Origin: Alkalilimnicola ehrlichii
Lineage (GTDB): Bacteria > Pseudomonadota > Gammaproteobacteria > Nitrococcales > AK92
Assembly (NCBI RefSeq): GCF_003399765.1
Contig: NZ_NFZV01000001.1
Location: forward strand, 248,001 to 312,000
DNA length: 64,000 nucleotides
Direction: 5' to 3'
Shown here piece after piece: positions 41,298 to 50,508 of the stretch. A program made the position numbers and the translations under genes. Each line of letters starts with the position of its first letter. Position 1 is the stretch's first letter. The notes under the pieces are model-generated. The model ran no database searches and had not been told where the DNA came from. It was given only the letters and a program-made list of their open reading frames with translations.

Positions 41298-43976
41298 TTA
41301 GCTCCTGTTCTTTTCTTTTTCGAAGATCCAGCACTTGACCGTCCGACTGAGGAGGGTCGAGTGCACGGCGCGGTTGGATTCGATGAAGCGGCGGACCTTG
41401 CTGGTCTTCAGGTGCCGCTTGAGGTCGGTGGACGGTGGGACGCGCAGGCCGCGGGCAGTGGCCTCCGCCTCGAAGTGCTTGAGGTTGACGGCGATGAGCT
41501 GGCCGTCGCGGCCGTCCGGGTTGTAGTGGTTTAGCGTCGAGGCCTCCCGAAGGCCCTCGATGTAGTCGAAGGCGTCCCAGAACTCCTGTACGATCGGGTG
41601 GTCGGCATTGATGGCCTGCTGGCGCTCGCGGGCCATGTGCTCGAGGAGGGCGAAGGTGTCGACGATGGCTTCGCGCGGCAGTAGGTCCAGCCCGCCGGGG
41701 CCGAGTAACTGCACCATACCCATCAGTTGCCCGTGACACTTGGCGATGCGGTGCATGCGGATCTCGGGCAGCGCGGCGAGCCGCTCGATGTATTGCGGGG
41801 CGCGGTCGCAGAACAGCTCCAGCAAATGCTTCTCGGCAGTGATGGCATCCAGCAGGAAGCGGCTGAGGTGCTCGCTGCTTAGTCGTTCGAGTTGTTCGGC
41901 CACGGCGCGGGTGTCCGGGGTTTGGTATTCGCGGGTAAAGCGCAGGTGGACGATGCGCGAGAGGATCGCCTCGCTGGCGTTTACCGGCGCGTTCTGACTG
42001 ATTGCGATGGTGCCGCGGAACGGCGGTTCGTAGGTGTCGTTGCCGGCATTCTTCATGCCGCGCGCGCGGATGGAGCGGCCGTTGTAGGCGGTCTTCAGCT
42101 CGTCCCAGTCGAACTGCCGCTGGCGCAGGCCGTCCTGCTCGCGGTCGGATTCGATGAGGACCACCGGCAGGTTGGAAACCTGGGCGAAGTTACGCGCCCG
42201 GGCGGGCAGCGTGGCTTTGCTCGGGTCGAAGCCTTCGTAATCGTTGCGGCCGACCAGCTTCCAGAGAAACTCGATCAGGGTGGATTTGCCGGCGCCCGCC
42301 TCGCCGACGATTTCCAGGAAGGGAAAGCTCTTCTGCTCGGCCCGGATCTGTTCGGCGAACAAACTGCCGAGCCAGAAGGCAGCGGCAATGACGCCACGGG
42401 CGCCGTATGCCTGCCAGACTAGCCGCGCCCAGTCGTCCCGATAGCCTTCGCGGCTCTCGTTGATCTGCAAGGGGGTAGATTGCGAGAGGCTCTTGAGCGC
42501 CGTCTTGCCGAGATCGAAATAATCCTCGCTGTTGAGCTTGTGTACTTTGCCGGACTGCACAGCGAGGTCGGCGAACACCCAGGCGCGGTGCTCTTTGCTG
42601 TAGCCGACGTAGTCGATGGTGGCGACGGTTTTGATAGCCGAGAGCTGGTCGCGCAGCAGTTTGTCGAGCTGCTGGCTGCTGCCGGTCCAGATGGCGCCAG
42701 GCGCGATGCCGAGCAGGCGCTTTTTGAACTCGGAGGCGCTGGCGAGTTGGTTGCCGCTGAAGGTGTTCTTGACCGCGGCGCCGTCGTGCGGGAAGTCGAC
42801 CCGGAAGTAGTACCAGCTCTCGTCGGTGACGGTATTGGCCAGGTAGTAGAGCGCGGTGACGTTGCAGTTGGCGATCTCCGCGATCGCCCCGGCCTGCTTC
42901 AGCGCTTTCTCCCGCTGCTCGGGGGTTAGCGGTGCGTCTTCGTCGCCCGCGAGATCCTTGCGCGCCTTTTCGTATTTGTCCAGGTCGAGCTTGAACCAGA
43001 ACAGGCGGTTCCGGTACGCGAACGGAAACTCGCGGCGCTCGTTGTGCTGGTACATGAGCAGTGCTTTGGAGCCGGCGTTCGGCGCGACGAGCAAGGCCCC
43101 GTGGTAACGGTACTCTTTGAGGTGGGCTTTGCTGAGTTCGCCGCGCTGGTGGCAGTCGTTCCAGTCGCGTTGGCCGCGCCCGGCCGCTGGAATCTGAGCG
43201 GCGGCGCAACGCCAGCCAGCCTCGCGCGCGCGTTTGACGTGCTTTAGGGTGTAGCGCCGGCCGGCGCGATCGCTATCCAAGGCCCACACCAGCAGAGGGC
43301 GTTCTTTGCCGGCGGCGGCACAGGCGTCGGCGAGCGTGTTGAGCGCGGCGTCGGGGTAGTTGCCACTGCTGATGCTGGAGACGGCAACGAGGTCGTGATG
43401 AGTCAGCGCGATGGCGTCGAAGATGCCTTCGGTGATCCAGATTTCCTCCGCCGCGGCGAGGTCGACGCCAGGCGGTTGCCACCAGTGGCCGGCGTAGTCG
43501 GTACCGAAGCCGACGTGAGCTTTCTTTCGGCCGAAGCGGTGCGGTTTGTCGATCAGTCGCTGCCAGTAGCCGTTTGCCAGCGGAAAGCGTACGGTGGCGG
43601 TGCCGATTCGTCGCTGCGGGTCGTAATAGCTTTCCTGCGTGTACCAGCCGGCGATACGCGGTAGGTCGAAGCCGCGGCCGTAGGCGAGATAGGCGTCGGC
43701 TACCGCCGTTGGGCTGATCGTATCGGTGCTGCCGGCTTGGCTATAGCGTTCGCTCCAATCGTCGAACAGATCGGGGAACAGCTCCTTGACGTGAAACTGG
43801 GCGCCGCAGTTGTTCTCCCGGCCGCACTTCACCATCCACGGCGCATCGGCGGCGACGAATAGCTCGCGCTTCTCGCACCGGGGGCAGCGGCCTTTGCGCA
43901 GGTAGCGGCCTTCTTGCTTGAATGCCAGGTCGTGCAGCAGGCGTTCGGTGATGTCGTGGTGCAACTGTCGGTTCAT
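41298..43976 (-). CDS. phage DNA primase/helicase (zinc finger, TOPRIM, P-loop ATPase)
   Basis: The 892-residue protein has an N-terminal zinc-binding segment (CPRCEKRELF... CGRENNCG, residues 33-58). A TOPRIM-like primase domain follows (WITEGIFDAIAL with LLVWALDSDRAGRR, about 150-250), and then a helicase-type ATPase with Walker A VGEAGAGKSTLIEF at about 560-575. This arrangement resembles the alpha-type primase/helicase of P4-like elements more than the gpA rolling-circle initiator of P2. It probably drives replication of the element. It ends two bases before the next start. Confidence 0.85.
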   Translation of the reverse strand: MNRQLHHDITERLLHDLAFKQEGRYLRKGRCPRCEKRELFVAADAPWMVKCGRENNCGAQFHVKELFPDLFDDWSERYSQAGSTDTISPTAVADAYLAYGRGFDLPRIAGWYTQESYYDPQRRIGTATVRFPLANGYWQRLIDKPHRFGRKKAHVGFGTDYAGHWWQPPGVDLAAAEEIWITEGIFDAIALTHHDLVAVSSISSGNYPDAALNTLADACAAAGKERPLLVWALDSDRAGRRYTLKHVKRAREAGWRCAAAQIPAAGRGQRDWNDCHQRGELSKAHLKEYRYHGALLVAPNAGSKALLMYQHNERREFPFAYRNRLFWFKLDLDKYEKARKDLAGDEDAPLTPEQREKALKQAGAIAEIANCNVTALYYLANTVTDESWYYFRVDFPHDGAAVKNTFSGNQLASASEFKKRLLGIAPGAIWTGSSQQLDKLLRDQLSAIKTVATIDYVGYSKEHRAWVFADLAVQSGKVHKLNSEDYFDLGKTALKSLSQSTPLQINESREGYRDDWARLVWQAYGARGVIAAAFWLGSLFAEQIRAEQKSFPFLEIVGEAGAGKSTLIEFLWKLVGRNDYEGFDPSKATLPARARNFAQVSNLPVVLIESDREQDGLRQRQFDWDELKTAYNGRSIRARGMKNAGNDTYEPPFRGTIAISQNAPVNASEAILSRIVHLRFTREYQTPDTRAVAEQLERLSSEHLSRFLLDAITAEKHLLELFCDRAPQYIERLAALPEIRMHRIAKCHGQLMGMVQLLGPGGLDLLPREAIVDTFALLEHMARERQQAINADHPIVQEFWDAFDYIEGLREASTLNHYNPDGRDGQLIAVNLKHFEAEATARGLRVPPSTDLKRHLKTSKVRRFIESNRAVHSTLLSRTVKCWIFEKEKNRS

Positions 43977-44077
43977 GCTGACGTTTTCTTGTTTTCGGTG
44001 TTATCAGGGTGCAGGAAGCCGCACCGGCCGCTTGGCGGCGGCAGTGGTCCTGTCGGCTGGTGGAAAACGCGGTTCGG

Positions 44078-44347
44078 TTAGCTGGTTTCGGGTGCGAGCT
44101 CGGCCAGCAGCTGCTTACGGACGCGTGGTGAGATCGGTAGCTGGATGGCCGGGTTGGGGTTGAGGCTCGGGCTGAGGGTTTGGGTGATCTCCAGCGCCAG
44201 CGTGCCGCGCCAACCGCAATCGGCGTTCTGACATTCGAGCACCGCCTTGCGGTAAATCGGTGTCATCGACTCGCTTTTGCGGATGCGTGCGAAGCTGCCG
44301 CAGTGCGGGCAGGCGAGTCGCGGGTTGTTGGCGCGTTCGGTGCTCAC
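44078..44347 (-). CDS. ogr: Ogr/Delta-type late transcription activator
   Basis: The 89-residue product has the four-cysteine finger of P2 Ogr and P4 Delta (CPHCGSFARIRKSE and CQNADCGWRG) near residues 13-46. These proteins contact RNA polymerase alpha and switch on P2 late tail, head and lysis promoters. In this element it probably activates the tail and lysis operons. Confidence 0.9.
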   Translation of the reverse strand: MSTERANNPRLACPHCGSFARIRKSESMTPIYRKAVLECQNADCGWRGTLALEITQTLSPSLNPNPAIQLPISPRVRKQLLAELAPETS

Positions 44348-44603
44348 GTGTTATCTCCCCTTACCTAATTGCGGCGCCCGTGGGCGGCGTGAACGGTGTG
44401 AGCAACCGCGCGATAACAAAGAATGAGCGGTGCTCGCTATAAGCAAGGGCTTGAGTATCTTGAGTGAACACGGAATGCGTAATGCGGTAAGACGTGCACT
44501 CATAGTGTATTCTTCACTGTCATTGCCTTGCACAATCTAAGTATGAACTCGAATAGAGTTTGCAGTCAACTCTTTTTAAGTTTAACCCAGGTGGATACTT
44601 AAT
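44348..44603. promoter_or_regulatory. control region between the early operon and the repressor
   Basis: This 256-bp divergent region should hold the lysogenic and early promoters. The clearest operator candidate is AACTC-GAATA-GAGTT at 44546-44560. A TTACCTAATT sequence at 44361-44370 recurs as TTACCTAATG at 60261, and GGTAAG occurs near 44487. Confidence 0.55.
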
Positions 44604-45296
44604 ATGAGTTCCGATATCGATGCGGCGGAAGTGATAGCCCGGTTGATGAACGCGGTTGGTGTTCGTAGTGAACGTGAGCTTTCACGCTGGTTTGGCTATG
44701 GTTTGACCACGATAACGAGCAAACGCCAGCGTGGCAGCATCCCTTACGACGAGTGCTTGCGGTTAGCGATGGAGCGGGGTATCAGCCTGGATTGGTTGAT
44801 CCTCGGGCGCGGTGAGCCGCCGGCCGATGTCGCTGCACCTTTCGAGCCGCTGGCCGATGTTGAGGAGATGGCGACGCGGGCGGAAGAGTTCGTCGATGTG
44901 CCCTTGTACGATCTGGAGGCAGCGGCCGGGGCCGGTCGCTTGTTCGACGAGGAGCGGATTAAACACGTTTTGCATTTCCGCCGCGATTGGTTGGCCAGTC
45001 AGGGGCTGTTCGTGAAGGACTTGGTAGCCCTGGAAGTGGCCGGCGATTCGATGGCCGATACGCTGAACGACCGCGATACGGTGCTCGTGAACCGGGCGCT
45101 GCGCAGCGGGGACGGCGTGTATCTATTGCGCATGGGCGAGGCCTTGCGGATTAAGCGGGTGCAGTGGCTAGCCGACGGCTCGCTGCGGCTCTCCAGCGAC
45201 AACGATATGTACTCGCCGGAGACCATCCATCTGGAAAACTTGTCGCAGATAGAAATTATCGGCCACTGCCACTGGCGCGGCGGGCGAGTTTACTAG
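44604..45296 (+). CDS. CI-like phage repressor with S24 (LexA-type) peptidase domain
   Basis: The 230-residue protein has an N-terminal helix-turn-helix (SERELSRWFGYGLTTITSKR) and a CI-type SLDWLILGRGEPP linker. The C-terminal S24 domain keeps its serine in VAGDSMADTL and its lysine in ALRIKRVQ. An Ala-Gly pair in AAAGAGRLF may be the self-cleavage site. This implies RecA/SOS-dependent induction, unlike the non-cleavable C repressor of P2. It is transcribed opposite to the other phage genes. Confidence 0.9.
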   Translation: MSSDIDAAEVIARLMNAVGVRSERELSRWFGYGLTTITSKRQRGSIPYDECLRLAMERGISLDWLILGRGEPPADVAAPFEPLADVEEMATRAEEFVDVPLYDLEAAAGAGRLFDEERIKHVLHFRRDWLASQGLFVKDLVALEVAGDSMADTLNDRDTVLVNRALRSGDGVYLLRMGEALRIKRVQWLADGSLRLSSDNDMYSPETIHLENLSQIEIIGHCHWRGGRVY

Positions 45297-45321
45297 TACG
45301 CCTGCTAACGCGCGCGCGGTT

Positions 45322-46320
45322 TCAATTCGCCTGCTCCGCATCGAAGTCGGTGACGTAACCGGCGTCGTTCAACGTGTGCGTAACCCGGAGTGCAACCCAG
45401 GGTGTTTGGTCGACGGCCGCTTTGAAGCCGCGGGCCCTGATCGGCGTTTCCACCAGCAGTTGGGGGCGGCCGACGGCTAGCGTCATGGAAAACTCCGCCG
45501 TACCGCGCTGTAGGCGCTTAAGCTCCGAACGGGCCTCGGTCAAGGCCTCTTCTTCGCTGGCGAATATCGGGCGTAGCTCTTTGGCATTGGCCTCTTCGCC
45601 AACGAGTATTTCTTTCTGTTCGCCCTCGGCGAGATCGTTCCAATAAGCGCGAACGCCGGTGTAGCTGTTGCGGTCGGCTACGCTGTAGCTGTACTGGTCG
45701 CCGTCGTGCCGATGGATTTCGGCGGTGGGAAGAGGTGTGCCGCTCGCGGTGTGGCCGGTGCCGGCGGGAATAAAGAGCAGGTGATTTCCTTTCACGGTGA
45801 CCAGGGCGTCGTGGTGGTGTGCCAGGTGGCTGAGGAAGTCCATATCGGATTGCGCGGTTTGATCGCGGTGCGGCACGGCTTCGTTGGCCAGCGAGTTCCC
45901 GATCACCGGCTCTAGGCCGTGCTCGGCGGCGATGGTGCGGACGATTTCCCCCAGTGTGGTTTCGTGCCAGCTCCGGCTTTTCTGGGTCGGCAGCGAGGTG
46001 CGCATGTTGACGCTGCGGGCACGGATGGATAACTGATCCGGGCTGCCCGAGTAGCTGATCTCATCGACGGTGAACATTCCCTTGTCGATAAGCCCTTCGT
46101 GTTCCCAACCGATAGCGACTTCAATGGCGGCGCCGCGGGGCGGTAGTTGTAGGGCGTTGTCGTGATCCGTCAAGGTCAGGTTCAGCGTGTCCGCCTCCAG
46201 CCCGCGGTTCTCGGTCAGGGTCAGCGAAATTAGCCTGCCGTTGACGGTCGGACCGATGTCGATGCCGTTTACCGTTAAGCGATAACTTGGTTTGAGGCCG
46301 TCGTCGCCTTGCGTCCGCAT
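45322..46320 (-). CDS. D: phage late control protein D (tail hub)
   Basis: The 332-residue product matches P2 gpD: YRLTVNGIDIGPTVNGRLISLT at the N terminus, a gp27-like double barrel, and [17 protein letters not shown]. It forms the baseplate hub that carries the spike. It is the last gene of the FI-FII-E-T-U-D operon. Confidence 0.93.
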   Translation of the reverse strand: MRTQGDDGLKPSYRLTVNGIDIGPTVNGRLISLTLTENRGLEADTLNLTLTDHDNALQLPPRGAAIEVAIGWEHEGLIDKGMFTVDEISYSGSPDQLSIRARSVNMRTSLPTQKSRSWHETTLGEIVRTIAAEHGLEPVIGNSLANEAVPHRDQTAQSDMDFLSHLAHHHDALVTVKGNHLLFIPAGTGHTASGTPLPTAEIHRHDGDQYSYSVADRNSYTGVRAYWNDLAEGEQKEILVGEEANAKELRPIFASEEEALTEARSELKRLQRGTAEFSMTLAVGRPQLLVETPIRARGFKAAVDQTPWVALRVTHTLNDAGYVTDFDAEQAN

Positions 46321-46322
46321 GA

Positions 46323-46801
46323 TTAGACTCCGAGCGCTTTGCGTAAACGGTTGCGGGCCGAGGCCAATAGTTGCGTGGCGTCGGATAGCGTGTCGTCGCT
46401 CATATCGCCGAGCAGGTCGAGGCGGTCGTCGTCGACGCGTTCGAGCTCGACGCGGAACTCGATGCGTTGCGGCGCGCGTCGCGCAGGAAGGCGCTGGCGG
46501 TTTCCTCCACGCCGGTTATCGCCCATAAGCCGTAGATGTAGCCGGTGCCTTCGATCAGCGGCCAGGCTTTGCCTTGCTCGGCCATGATGCGCAGCAAATC
46601 CAGCGACGGCCGGCCGCCGGTGAACTCCGGTAGCTGCACGCCGTTAAGGGTGAGGGTGTCTTCGCCGGGGCCGAGATACTGGTAAACCGGCCGCTCCCCT
46701 ACCCGTGCCTGACTGACGTGGCGCCAAGCGGTATGCCGTTGCAACTGCTGATAAGGCACGGTGGGGACGTCGAAAACAAACTGGCCGAGAGCCATCATCA
46801 T
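46323..46801 (-). CDS. U: phage tail protein U, frameshifted in this sequence
   Basis: The N-terminal 110 residues (GQFVFDVPTVPYQQLQRHTAWRH... GTGYIYGLWAITGVEET) read in one frame. The C-terminal part (APQRIEFRVELERVDDDRLD) reads in the next. One G restored after GCGCGAC (near 46477) gives 159 residues, the P2 gpU length. GpU caps the tail tube at the head-proximal end. It overlaps nothing and sits between T and D as in P2. Confidence 0.9.
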
Positions 46802-46807
46802 GATCGC

Positions 46808-48310
46808 TTACTCCATATCGTAAAGCGCGCTGCGCCGACGGGCGGCTTTTTCGCGCTCGCGCAGGGCAAGTTGCCGGGCGACTTCGCGTCCGACTTCGTC
46901 GGCGGCCATGCCCGGTGCGGCGTAGATGTTGATCGTGACGTTATCGCCGGCTGCGGCGGCCACTCCGGAGAGGCTGCCGCCGAGCGGTGCGCGCTGATCG
47001 AACTGGACGCCGGCCGCCGCCGGCAGAGCGGATACGCCCAAGGCGATGCCGGTACTGATTTGCTTGACGCGTTTGCCGAAGCCGTCGATTTGCTTCAGCG
47101 GGCCGTGTTCCGAGCGTGCCAGGCCAAGCTGATAGCCGGCGAGCGTGTCCCGCCCGGCTTCGGCAAAAACACGAGAGGGCGATCGGATCTTTAGGCGATC
47201 CCTGAACCAGCCGGCGACGCGATCGCCAATGTTGGTGATGGCATCTTTTACCCGGCTGCCCATATCGAAGATGCCCTTAATCAGGCCTTGTAGCATTTGG
47301 CGGCCGAAGTCGGTGAACTGATCGGGGAGCTCAACCCCGAACCAGCTCATCACGCCGGAGAAAGCCTTGTAGAACAACGCGAGGGGGCTGAATTCGGTGA
47401 TCAAGGTGATCAAGCCGTCCAACGCCATGCTGAAGCTGTCTTTCAGCCAGGCCCAGGCGGCGGCGCCGGCATTTTTAATGTTATCCCACAAAGCTGCGAA
47501 GAGCGGGCCGAGGGTTTCCCAATTGCGCCAGATGTAGATGGCAGCGCCCACGAGTACGGCAATGAGTGCGATGATCGGATGCCCCATCGCCAACCGCCCC
47601 AACCACAGTAAGGCTTTACCCACCGCCGGTAGCACGCGCTTAGCCAGGCTGGTGAAAGTCGTTATAGCGCCCTGACCATAAATACTAAGCGCCGTTAAGC
47701 TGTAGCGCAGGATGGCTAACTGGATCGAGACGGCCGCCGCAATCTGGACCAGCGTGCCGACCGCAACAACCATGCCGGCCAGGGTGGCGCCGGCTACCGC
47801 AATACCGCCAATGAGCTTGGGGTTCGCTTCGATCCATTCGCTGACCTGCTGCAACACCTCGGTAAGGCGTTGGAACAAGGATCGCATCGGGCCGTCGATG
47901 CTCTTTTGGATGCTGGTGCCGATGCCGTCCCAGGCTTGGCGTAGCTCCTCGAAATCCTGCTTGGCTTCCTCGCTGAGGAATTGACTGCCATAGGAAAAAG
48001 CGGCGAGGCCGACGTCCTTAATGGCCCCGCCGTGGCGGGAAATGGATTGGAGGCGCTTAAGCGTTTGCTCATGCTTTTTCTGCGCCCGCTCCAGTTCGTA
48101 CTGTTGCGCGGTTTGCCGCGCTTGACGCGCTCGTTGCTGATCGGTGTGGCGGCCGACCGCGGGGTACAGGTCGTTTAACTGACGCAACTGTTCGCGGCCA
48201 GCTTTGACAGCCTGAGCCGTTGAATCGACGCCGTCCCGCAGCTGTTTGAGGGCTGCGGTTGCGTCGTCAACGCCCTCTAGCAGTATTTCAAGCTTGATGT
48301 TGCTGGCCAT
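46808..48310 (-). CDS. T: phage tail tape-measure protein (short)
   Basis: The 500-residue protein has an N-terminal coiled-coil region (about 1-100), hydrophobic central segments (ALIAVLVGAAIYIWRNWE), SRVKDAITNIGDRVAGWFRD and the C-terminal IKSPSRVF-like IRSPSRVFAEAG typical of tape-measure proteins. It is much shorter than P2 gpT (about 815 residues), which predicts a shorter tail. The gene begins where the E' frame ends. Confidence 0.9.
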   Translation of the reverse strand: MASNIKLEILLEGVDDATAALKQLRDGVDSTAQAVKAGREQLRQLNDLYPAVGRHTDQQRARQARQTAQQYELERAQKKHEQTLKRLQSISRHGGAIKDVGLAAFSYGSQFLSEEAKQDFEELRQAWDGIGTSIQKSIDGPMRSLFQRLTEVLQQVSEWIEANPKLIGGIAVAGATLAGMVVAVGTLVQIAAAVSIQLAILRYSLTALSIYGQGAITTFTSLAKRVLPAVGKALLWLGRLAMGHPIIALIAVLVGAAIYIWRNWETLGPLFAALWDNIKNAGAAAWAWLKDSFSMALDGLITLITEFSPLALFYKAFSGVMSWFGVELPDQFTDFGRQMLQGLIKGIFDMGSRVKDAITNIGDRVAGWFRDRLKIRSPSRVFAEAGRDTLAGYQLGLARSEHGPLKQIDGFGKRVKQISTGIALGVSALPAAAGVQFDQRAPLGGSLSGVAAAAGDNVTINIYAAPGMAADEVGREVARQLALREREKAARRRSALYDME

Positions 48311-48426
48311 CAGTCCTCCACGCCGCTGCGCTTACGAGCGCGTTCGCGCCATTCCATCAGTTCGGAGAGAGACAGGGTGTCCATGAAATCCGGCTGCCAG
48401 TGAAACACGACAGCCAGATCCGCCAT
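48310..48426 (-). CDS. E': GpE-family tail protein / E' extension
   Basis: The 38-residue segment MADLAVVFHWQPDFMDTLSL is the conserved GpE+E' extension. Its frame is open upstream to 48504 and joins gpE at the slippery site, so the main product is expected to be a frameshifted gpE-E' fusion covering 48310-48782. Confidence 0.88.
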   Translation of the reverse strand: MADLAVVFHWQPDFMDTLSLSELMEWRERARKRSGVED

Positions 48427-48434
48427 GGCATCGT

Positions 48435-48782
48435 CTACGCAGTAAGGTAGGCGTTGTCCGTCTTCTCCTGCTTGAGCAAAAAACTCACCACGATGCCTCC
48501 GCACTCGACCAGGTCGGCGGGGTCCATTTGCTGGACTTCGCGTTCCTGCACGGTCGGTTGGCTGATGCGCGGCAGCACTTTGGCCAGCGCGTTCACGTCC
48601 ATCTGCAACAGCTCGACCAGGGCCAGGCCGCGCAGCTCGCCGGCACCGGGTTTACGCAAGGCAAGTTCGACGATGTCGCCGCCGTTGCGCGGGATCGGCG
48701 TTTGGAGCTTGACGGTGTTGGCGTTGCTTTGCGGCTTTTGGCCTTCCGCTGCCGACTCGTTAGCGAAGTTGTCTTGATTCAT
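48435..48782 (-). CDS. E: phage tail assembly protein E
   Basis: The 115-residue product (TPIPRNGGDIVELALRKPGAGE) is the gpE tail-assembly chaperone family. Like lambda gpG/gpGT, P2 gpE and gpE+E' act on the tape-measure protein. The zero-frame product ends at 48435; slippage in its last 20 codons makes the longer form. Confidence 0.9.
   Translation of the reverse strand: MNQDNFANESAAEGQKPQSNANTVKLQTPIPRNGGDIVELALRKPGAGELRGLALVELLQMDVNALAKVLPRISQPTVQEREVQQMDPADLVECGGIVVSFLLKQEKTDNAYLTA
48477..48483 (-). promoter_or_regulatory. programmed -1 frameshift slippery site of E/E'
   Basis: On the minus strand the heptamer T TTT TTG lies in the correct phase of the E frame (AGT TTT TTG). A -1 shift gives SFFAQAGEDG and continues into MADLAVVFHW. 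The heptamer is the same as that of phage P2. Confidence 0.93.
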
Positions 48783-48812
48783 GGCAATGGCGTCCTCCGG
48801 AACGAGCGTGAA

Positions 48813-49322
48813 TTACAGGCCAAGGGCCTGACGTTTGGCGGCCAGCATGTCTTCGCCGCGAACGTTGAAGACGTAGCCCGGCACGTCGATCTCGACGATC
48901 GTGTCGCCGTCGATGCTCAGCTTGTAATAGCTGCAGCTGGTAACGACCTTGATCTCGTTATCCTCGCCGTTCTTGGCCGTGCCCATCTCGATCTCGCGGT
49001 GGCGGCCGCGTACGACGAGCTCGACCGCAACGGTCTCATCGGTGTCGTCGCGCACGTAGGCGCCGGCAAAGCGCAGCATCGCACCGTCCAGATCGACCGG
49101 ACCGTAGCCGTCGAAGATCTCGGCGATCAGGCCGCCGGCGGTCCACTCCATCTCGATCTTTTCCTGACCGAGGTCGATTTCGACCGTGCCGTCCATGCCG
49201 CCGCCGCTCCATTCTTCGACTTTGCGAGACAGCGTGGGGAGAACGACTTCGGCAATCTGGCCCTGCCAGTTGTTGCCGTCGCCGAACAAATTGAAGTTCT
49301 TGAGCTTTTTAGGAAGTGCCAT
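48813..49322 (-). CDS. FII: phage major tail tube protein FII
   Basis: The 169-residue product (ALPKKLKNFNLFGDGNNWQG) has the P2 gpFII length and opening. It polymerises as the inner tube of the contractile tail. It lies between sheath FI and E. Confidence 0.95.
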   Translation of the reverse strand: MALPKKLKNFNLFGDGNNWQGQIAEVVLPTLSRKVEEWSGGGMDGTVEIDLGQEKIEMEWTAGGLIAEIFDGYGPVDLDGAMLRFAGAYVRDDTDETVAVELVVRGRHREIEMGTAKNGEDNEIKVVTSCSYYKLSIDGDTIVEIDVPGYVFNVRGEDMLAAKRQALGL

Positions 49323-49335
49323 GGGTCAATGCTCC

Positions 49336-50508
49336 TTACGCGGTCATCCGGCTGGCGAAGTCGACCAGGTAGCGGTCGGTGATGCGCTGACGGAAGGTGA
49401 GGTCTTCGAGCGGCGGGACCGGCGTGTAGTCGTAGTCGATGGTGAGCTTGCCGGCCTTGAGGGTCTCGGGGGTGTTGAGCGTCTCGTCGAGCCAGCAGCT
49501 GGCGCCGATCAGGTAGCCCGCGTTCACCATCTGGCGCAACGCTGCGTTGATGCCTTCGATGATGTCTTTGGCCAGGGAGGGGTGCAGGGGTTTGTCCACC
49601 GCCCACAGATGACCGCCAGCAACAGTGTCGGCAACGACTTGCGCGGTGCGGGTGTAGTTCTCGAAGGCGAACAGCGGGTCGTCGGAGCAGGTGCGCGAGC
49701 CCCAAAAGCGGTAACCGCCCGATTGGATCAAGGTGGTAACGTCGGCGGCGTTAAGATAGCCGGCGTCGGTGGCGGGATCTTGTAAGTCCCAATGCACGTC
49801 TTTATCGATACCGCTCACGCCGTCGACCGGCATGTTGGAGATCGTCTTGTGCCAACCGATCTGGTTGTCGAGCCGAGCCCGCAGGCCCAGTGCGCGGGCG
49901 ACGGTGTAACCGGAGCCTTCGGCATTGGCCTCGGTGTCGAAGCTGACGAAATCCGGCCAGATCAGCATCAGCTCGCGAGCGCCGAAGTTGTCGCGGTAGG
50001 CGGCGGCGTCTTCCTTGGTTTCGCAGCCGAAGGCACTGGCGTAGGTAAAGGCACGCAGTTTTTGCGCGATGGCGACGGTTTCTGCTGTTACATGCTGGGA
50101 GTCCAGTTCCGGTACGCCCAGCAGCCGCGGCTTGACGCCGAAGCGTTGCTCGGCGGTGAGCAGTGCTTTCAAGCCGGTTTTCTTACCGTCTTCACGGACC
50201 GTGCCGATGATGTTGCTCTGGGTTTCTTCTTCGGTCTCGCCCTCGGCCACGCGGACGATGACGGTGGCCGGGGTGGCGTGAGCCGCAATGGCTTCCAGCG
50301 ACCGAGTCAGCGTGCCGCCGGTGCCGGCTTTTGCCATGTCGGCGTACAGATCGGTGCTAAGGACCGGGGTATCGAGCGGGAAGCGCTCCGAATCGGCGTC
50401 ATCGGCGGTACAGACAATGCCGATAACGGACGTCGAAACGGTGCGCAGCGGGCGTACGCCTTCGTTGATTTCGAGGACGCGAACGCCGTGGTGGTATCCA
50501 GTGGGCAT
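49336..50508 (-). CDS. FI: phage tail sheath protein FI
   Basis: The 390-residue protein begins MPTGYHHGVRVLEINEG and carries the sheath signature FWGSRTCSDDPLFAFENYTR and a final TPVPPLEDLTFRQRIT strand. It forms the contractile sheath, so the element encodes a contractile (R-type) tail. ATG 50508 has AGGAG upstream; the longer open frame is rejected. Confidence 0.95.
   Translation of the reverse strand: MPTGYHHGVRVLEINEGVRPLRTVSTSVIGIVCTADDADSERFPLDTPVLSTDLYADMAKAGTGGTLTRSLEAIAAHATPATVIVRVAEGETEEETQSNIIGTVREDGKKTGLKALLTAEQRFGVKPRLLGVPELDSQHVTAETVAIAQKLRAFTYASAFGCETKEDAAAYRDNFGARELMLIWPDFVSFDTEANAEGSGYTVARALGLRARLDNQIGWHKTISNMPVDGVSGIDKDVHWDLQDPATDAGYLNAADVTTLIQSGGYRFWGSRTCSDDPLFAFENYTRTAQVVADTVAGGHLWAVDKPLHPSLAKDIIEGINAALRQMVNAGYLIGASCWLDETLNTPETLKAGKLTIDYDYTPVPPLEDLTFRQRITDRYLVDFASRMTA

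Noticed and set aside
40882-41739. 285-codon minus frame over the primase gene end
   Set aside because: Only the part from 41295 is kept. The rest is antisense-free shadow of the primase frame, rich in Arg/Pro, and the primase is clearly coding there.
42190-43209. 339-codon minus frame inside the primase/helicase gene
   Set aside because: It is an Arg/Pro/Gln-rich shadow in an alternate frame of a long gene with clear motifs.
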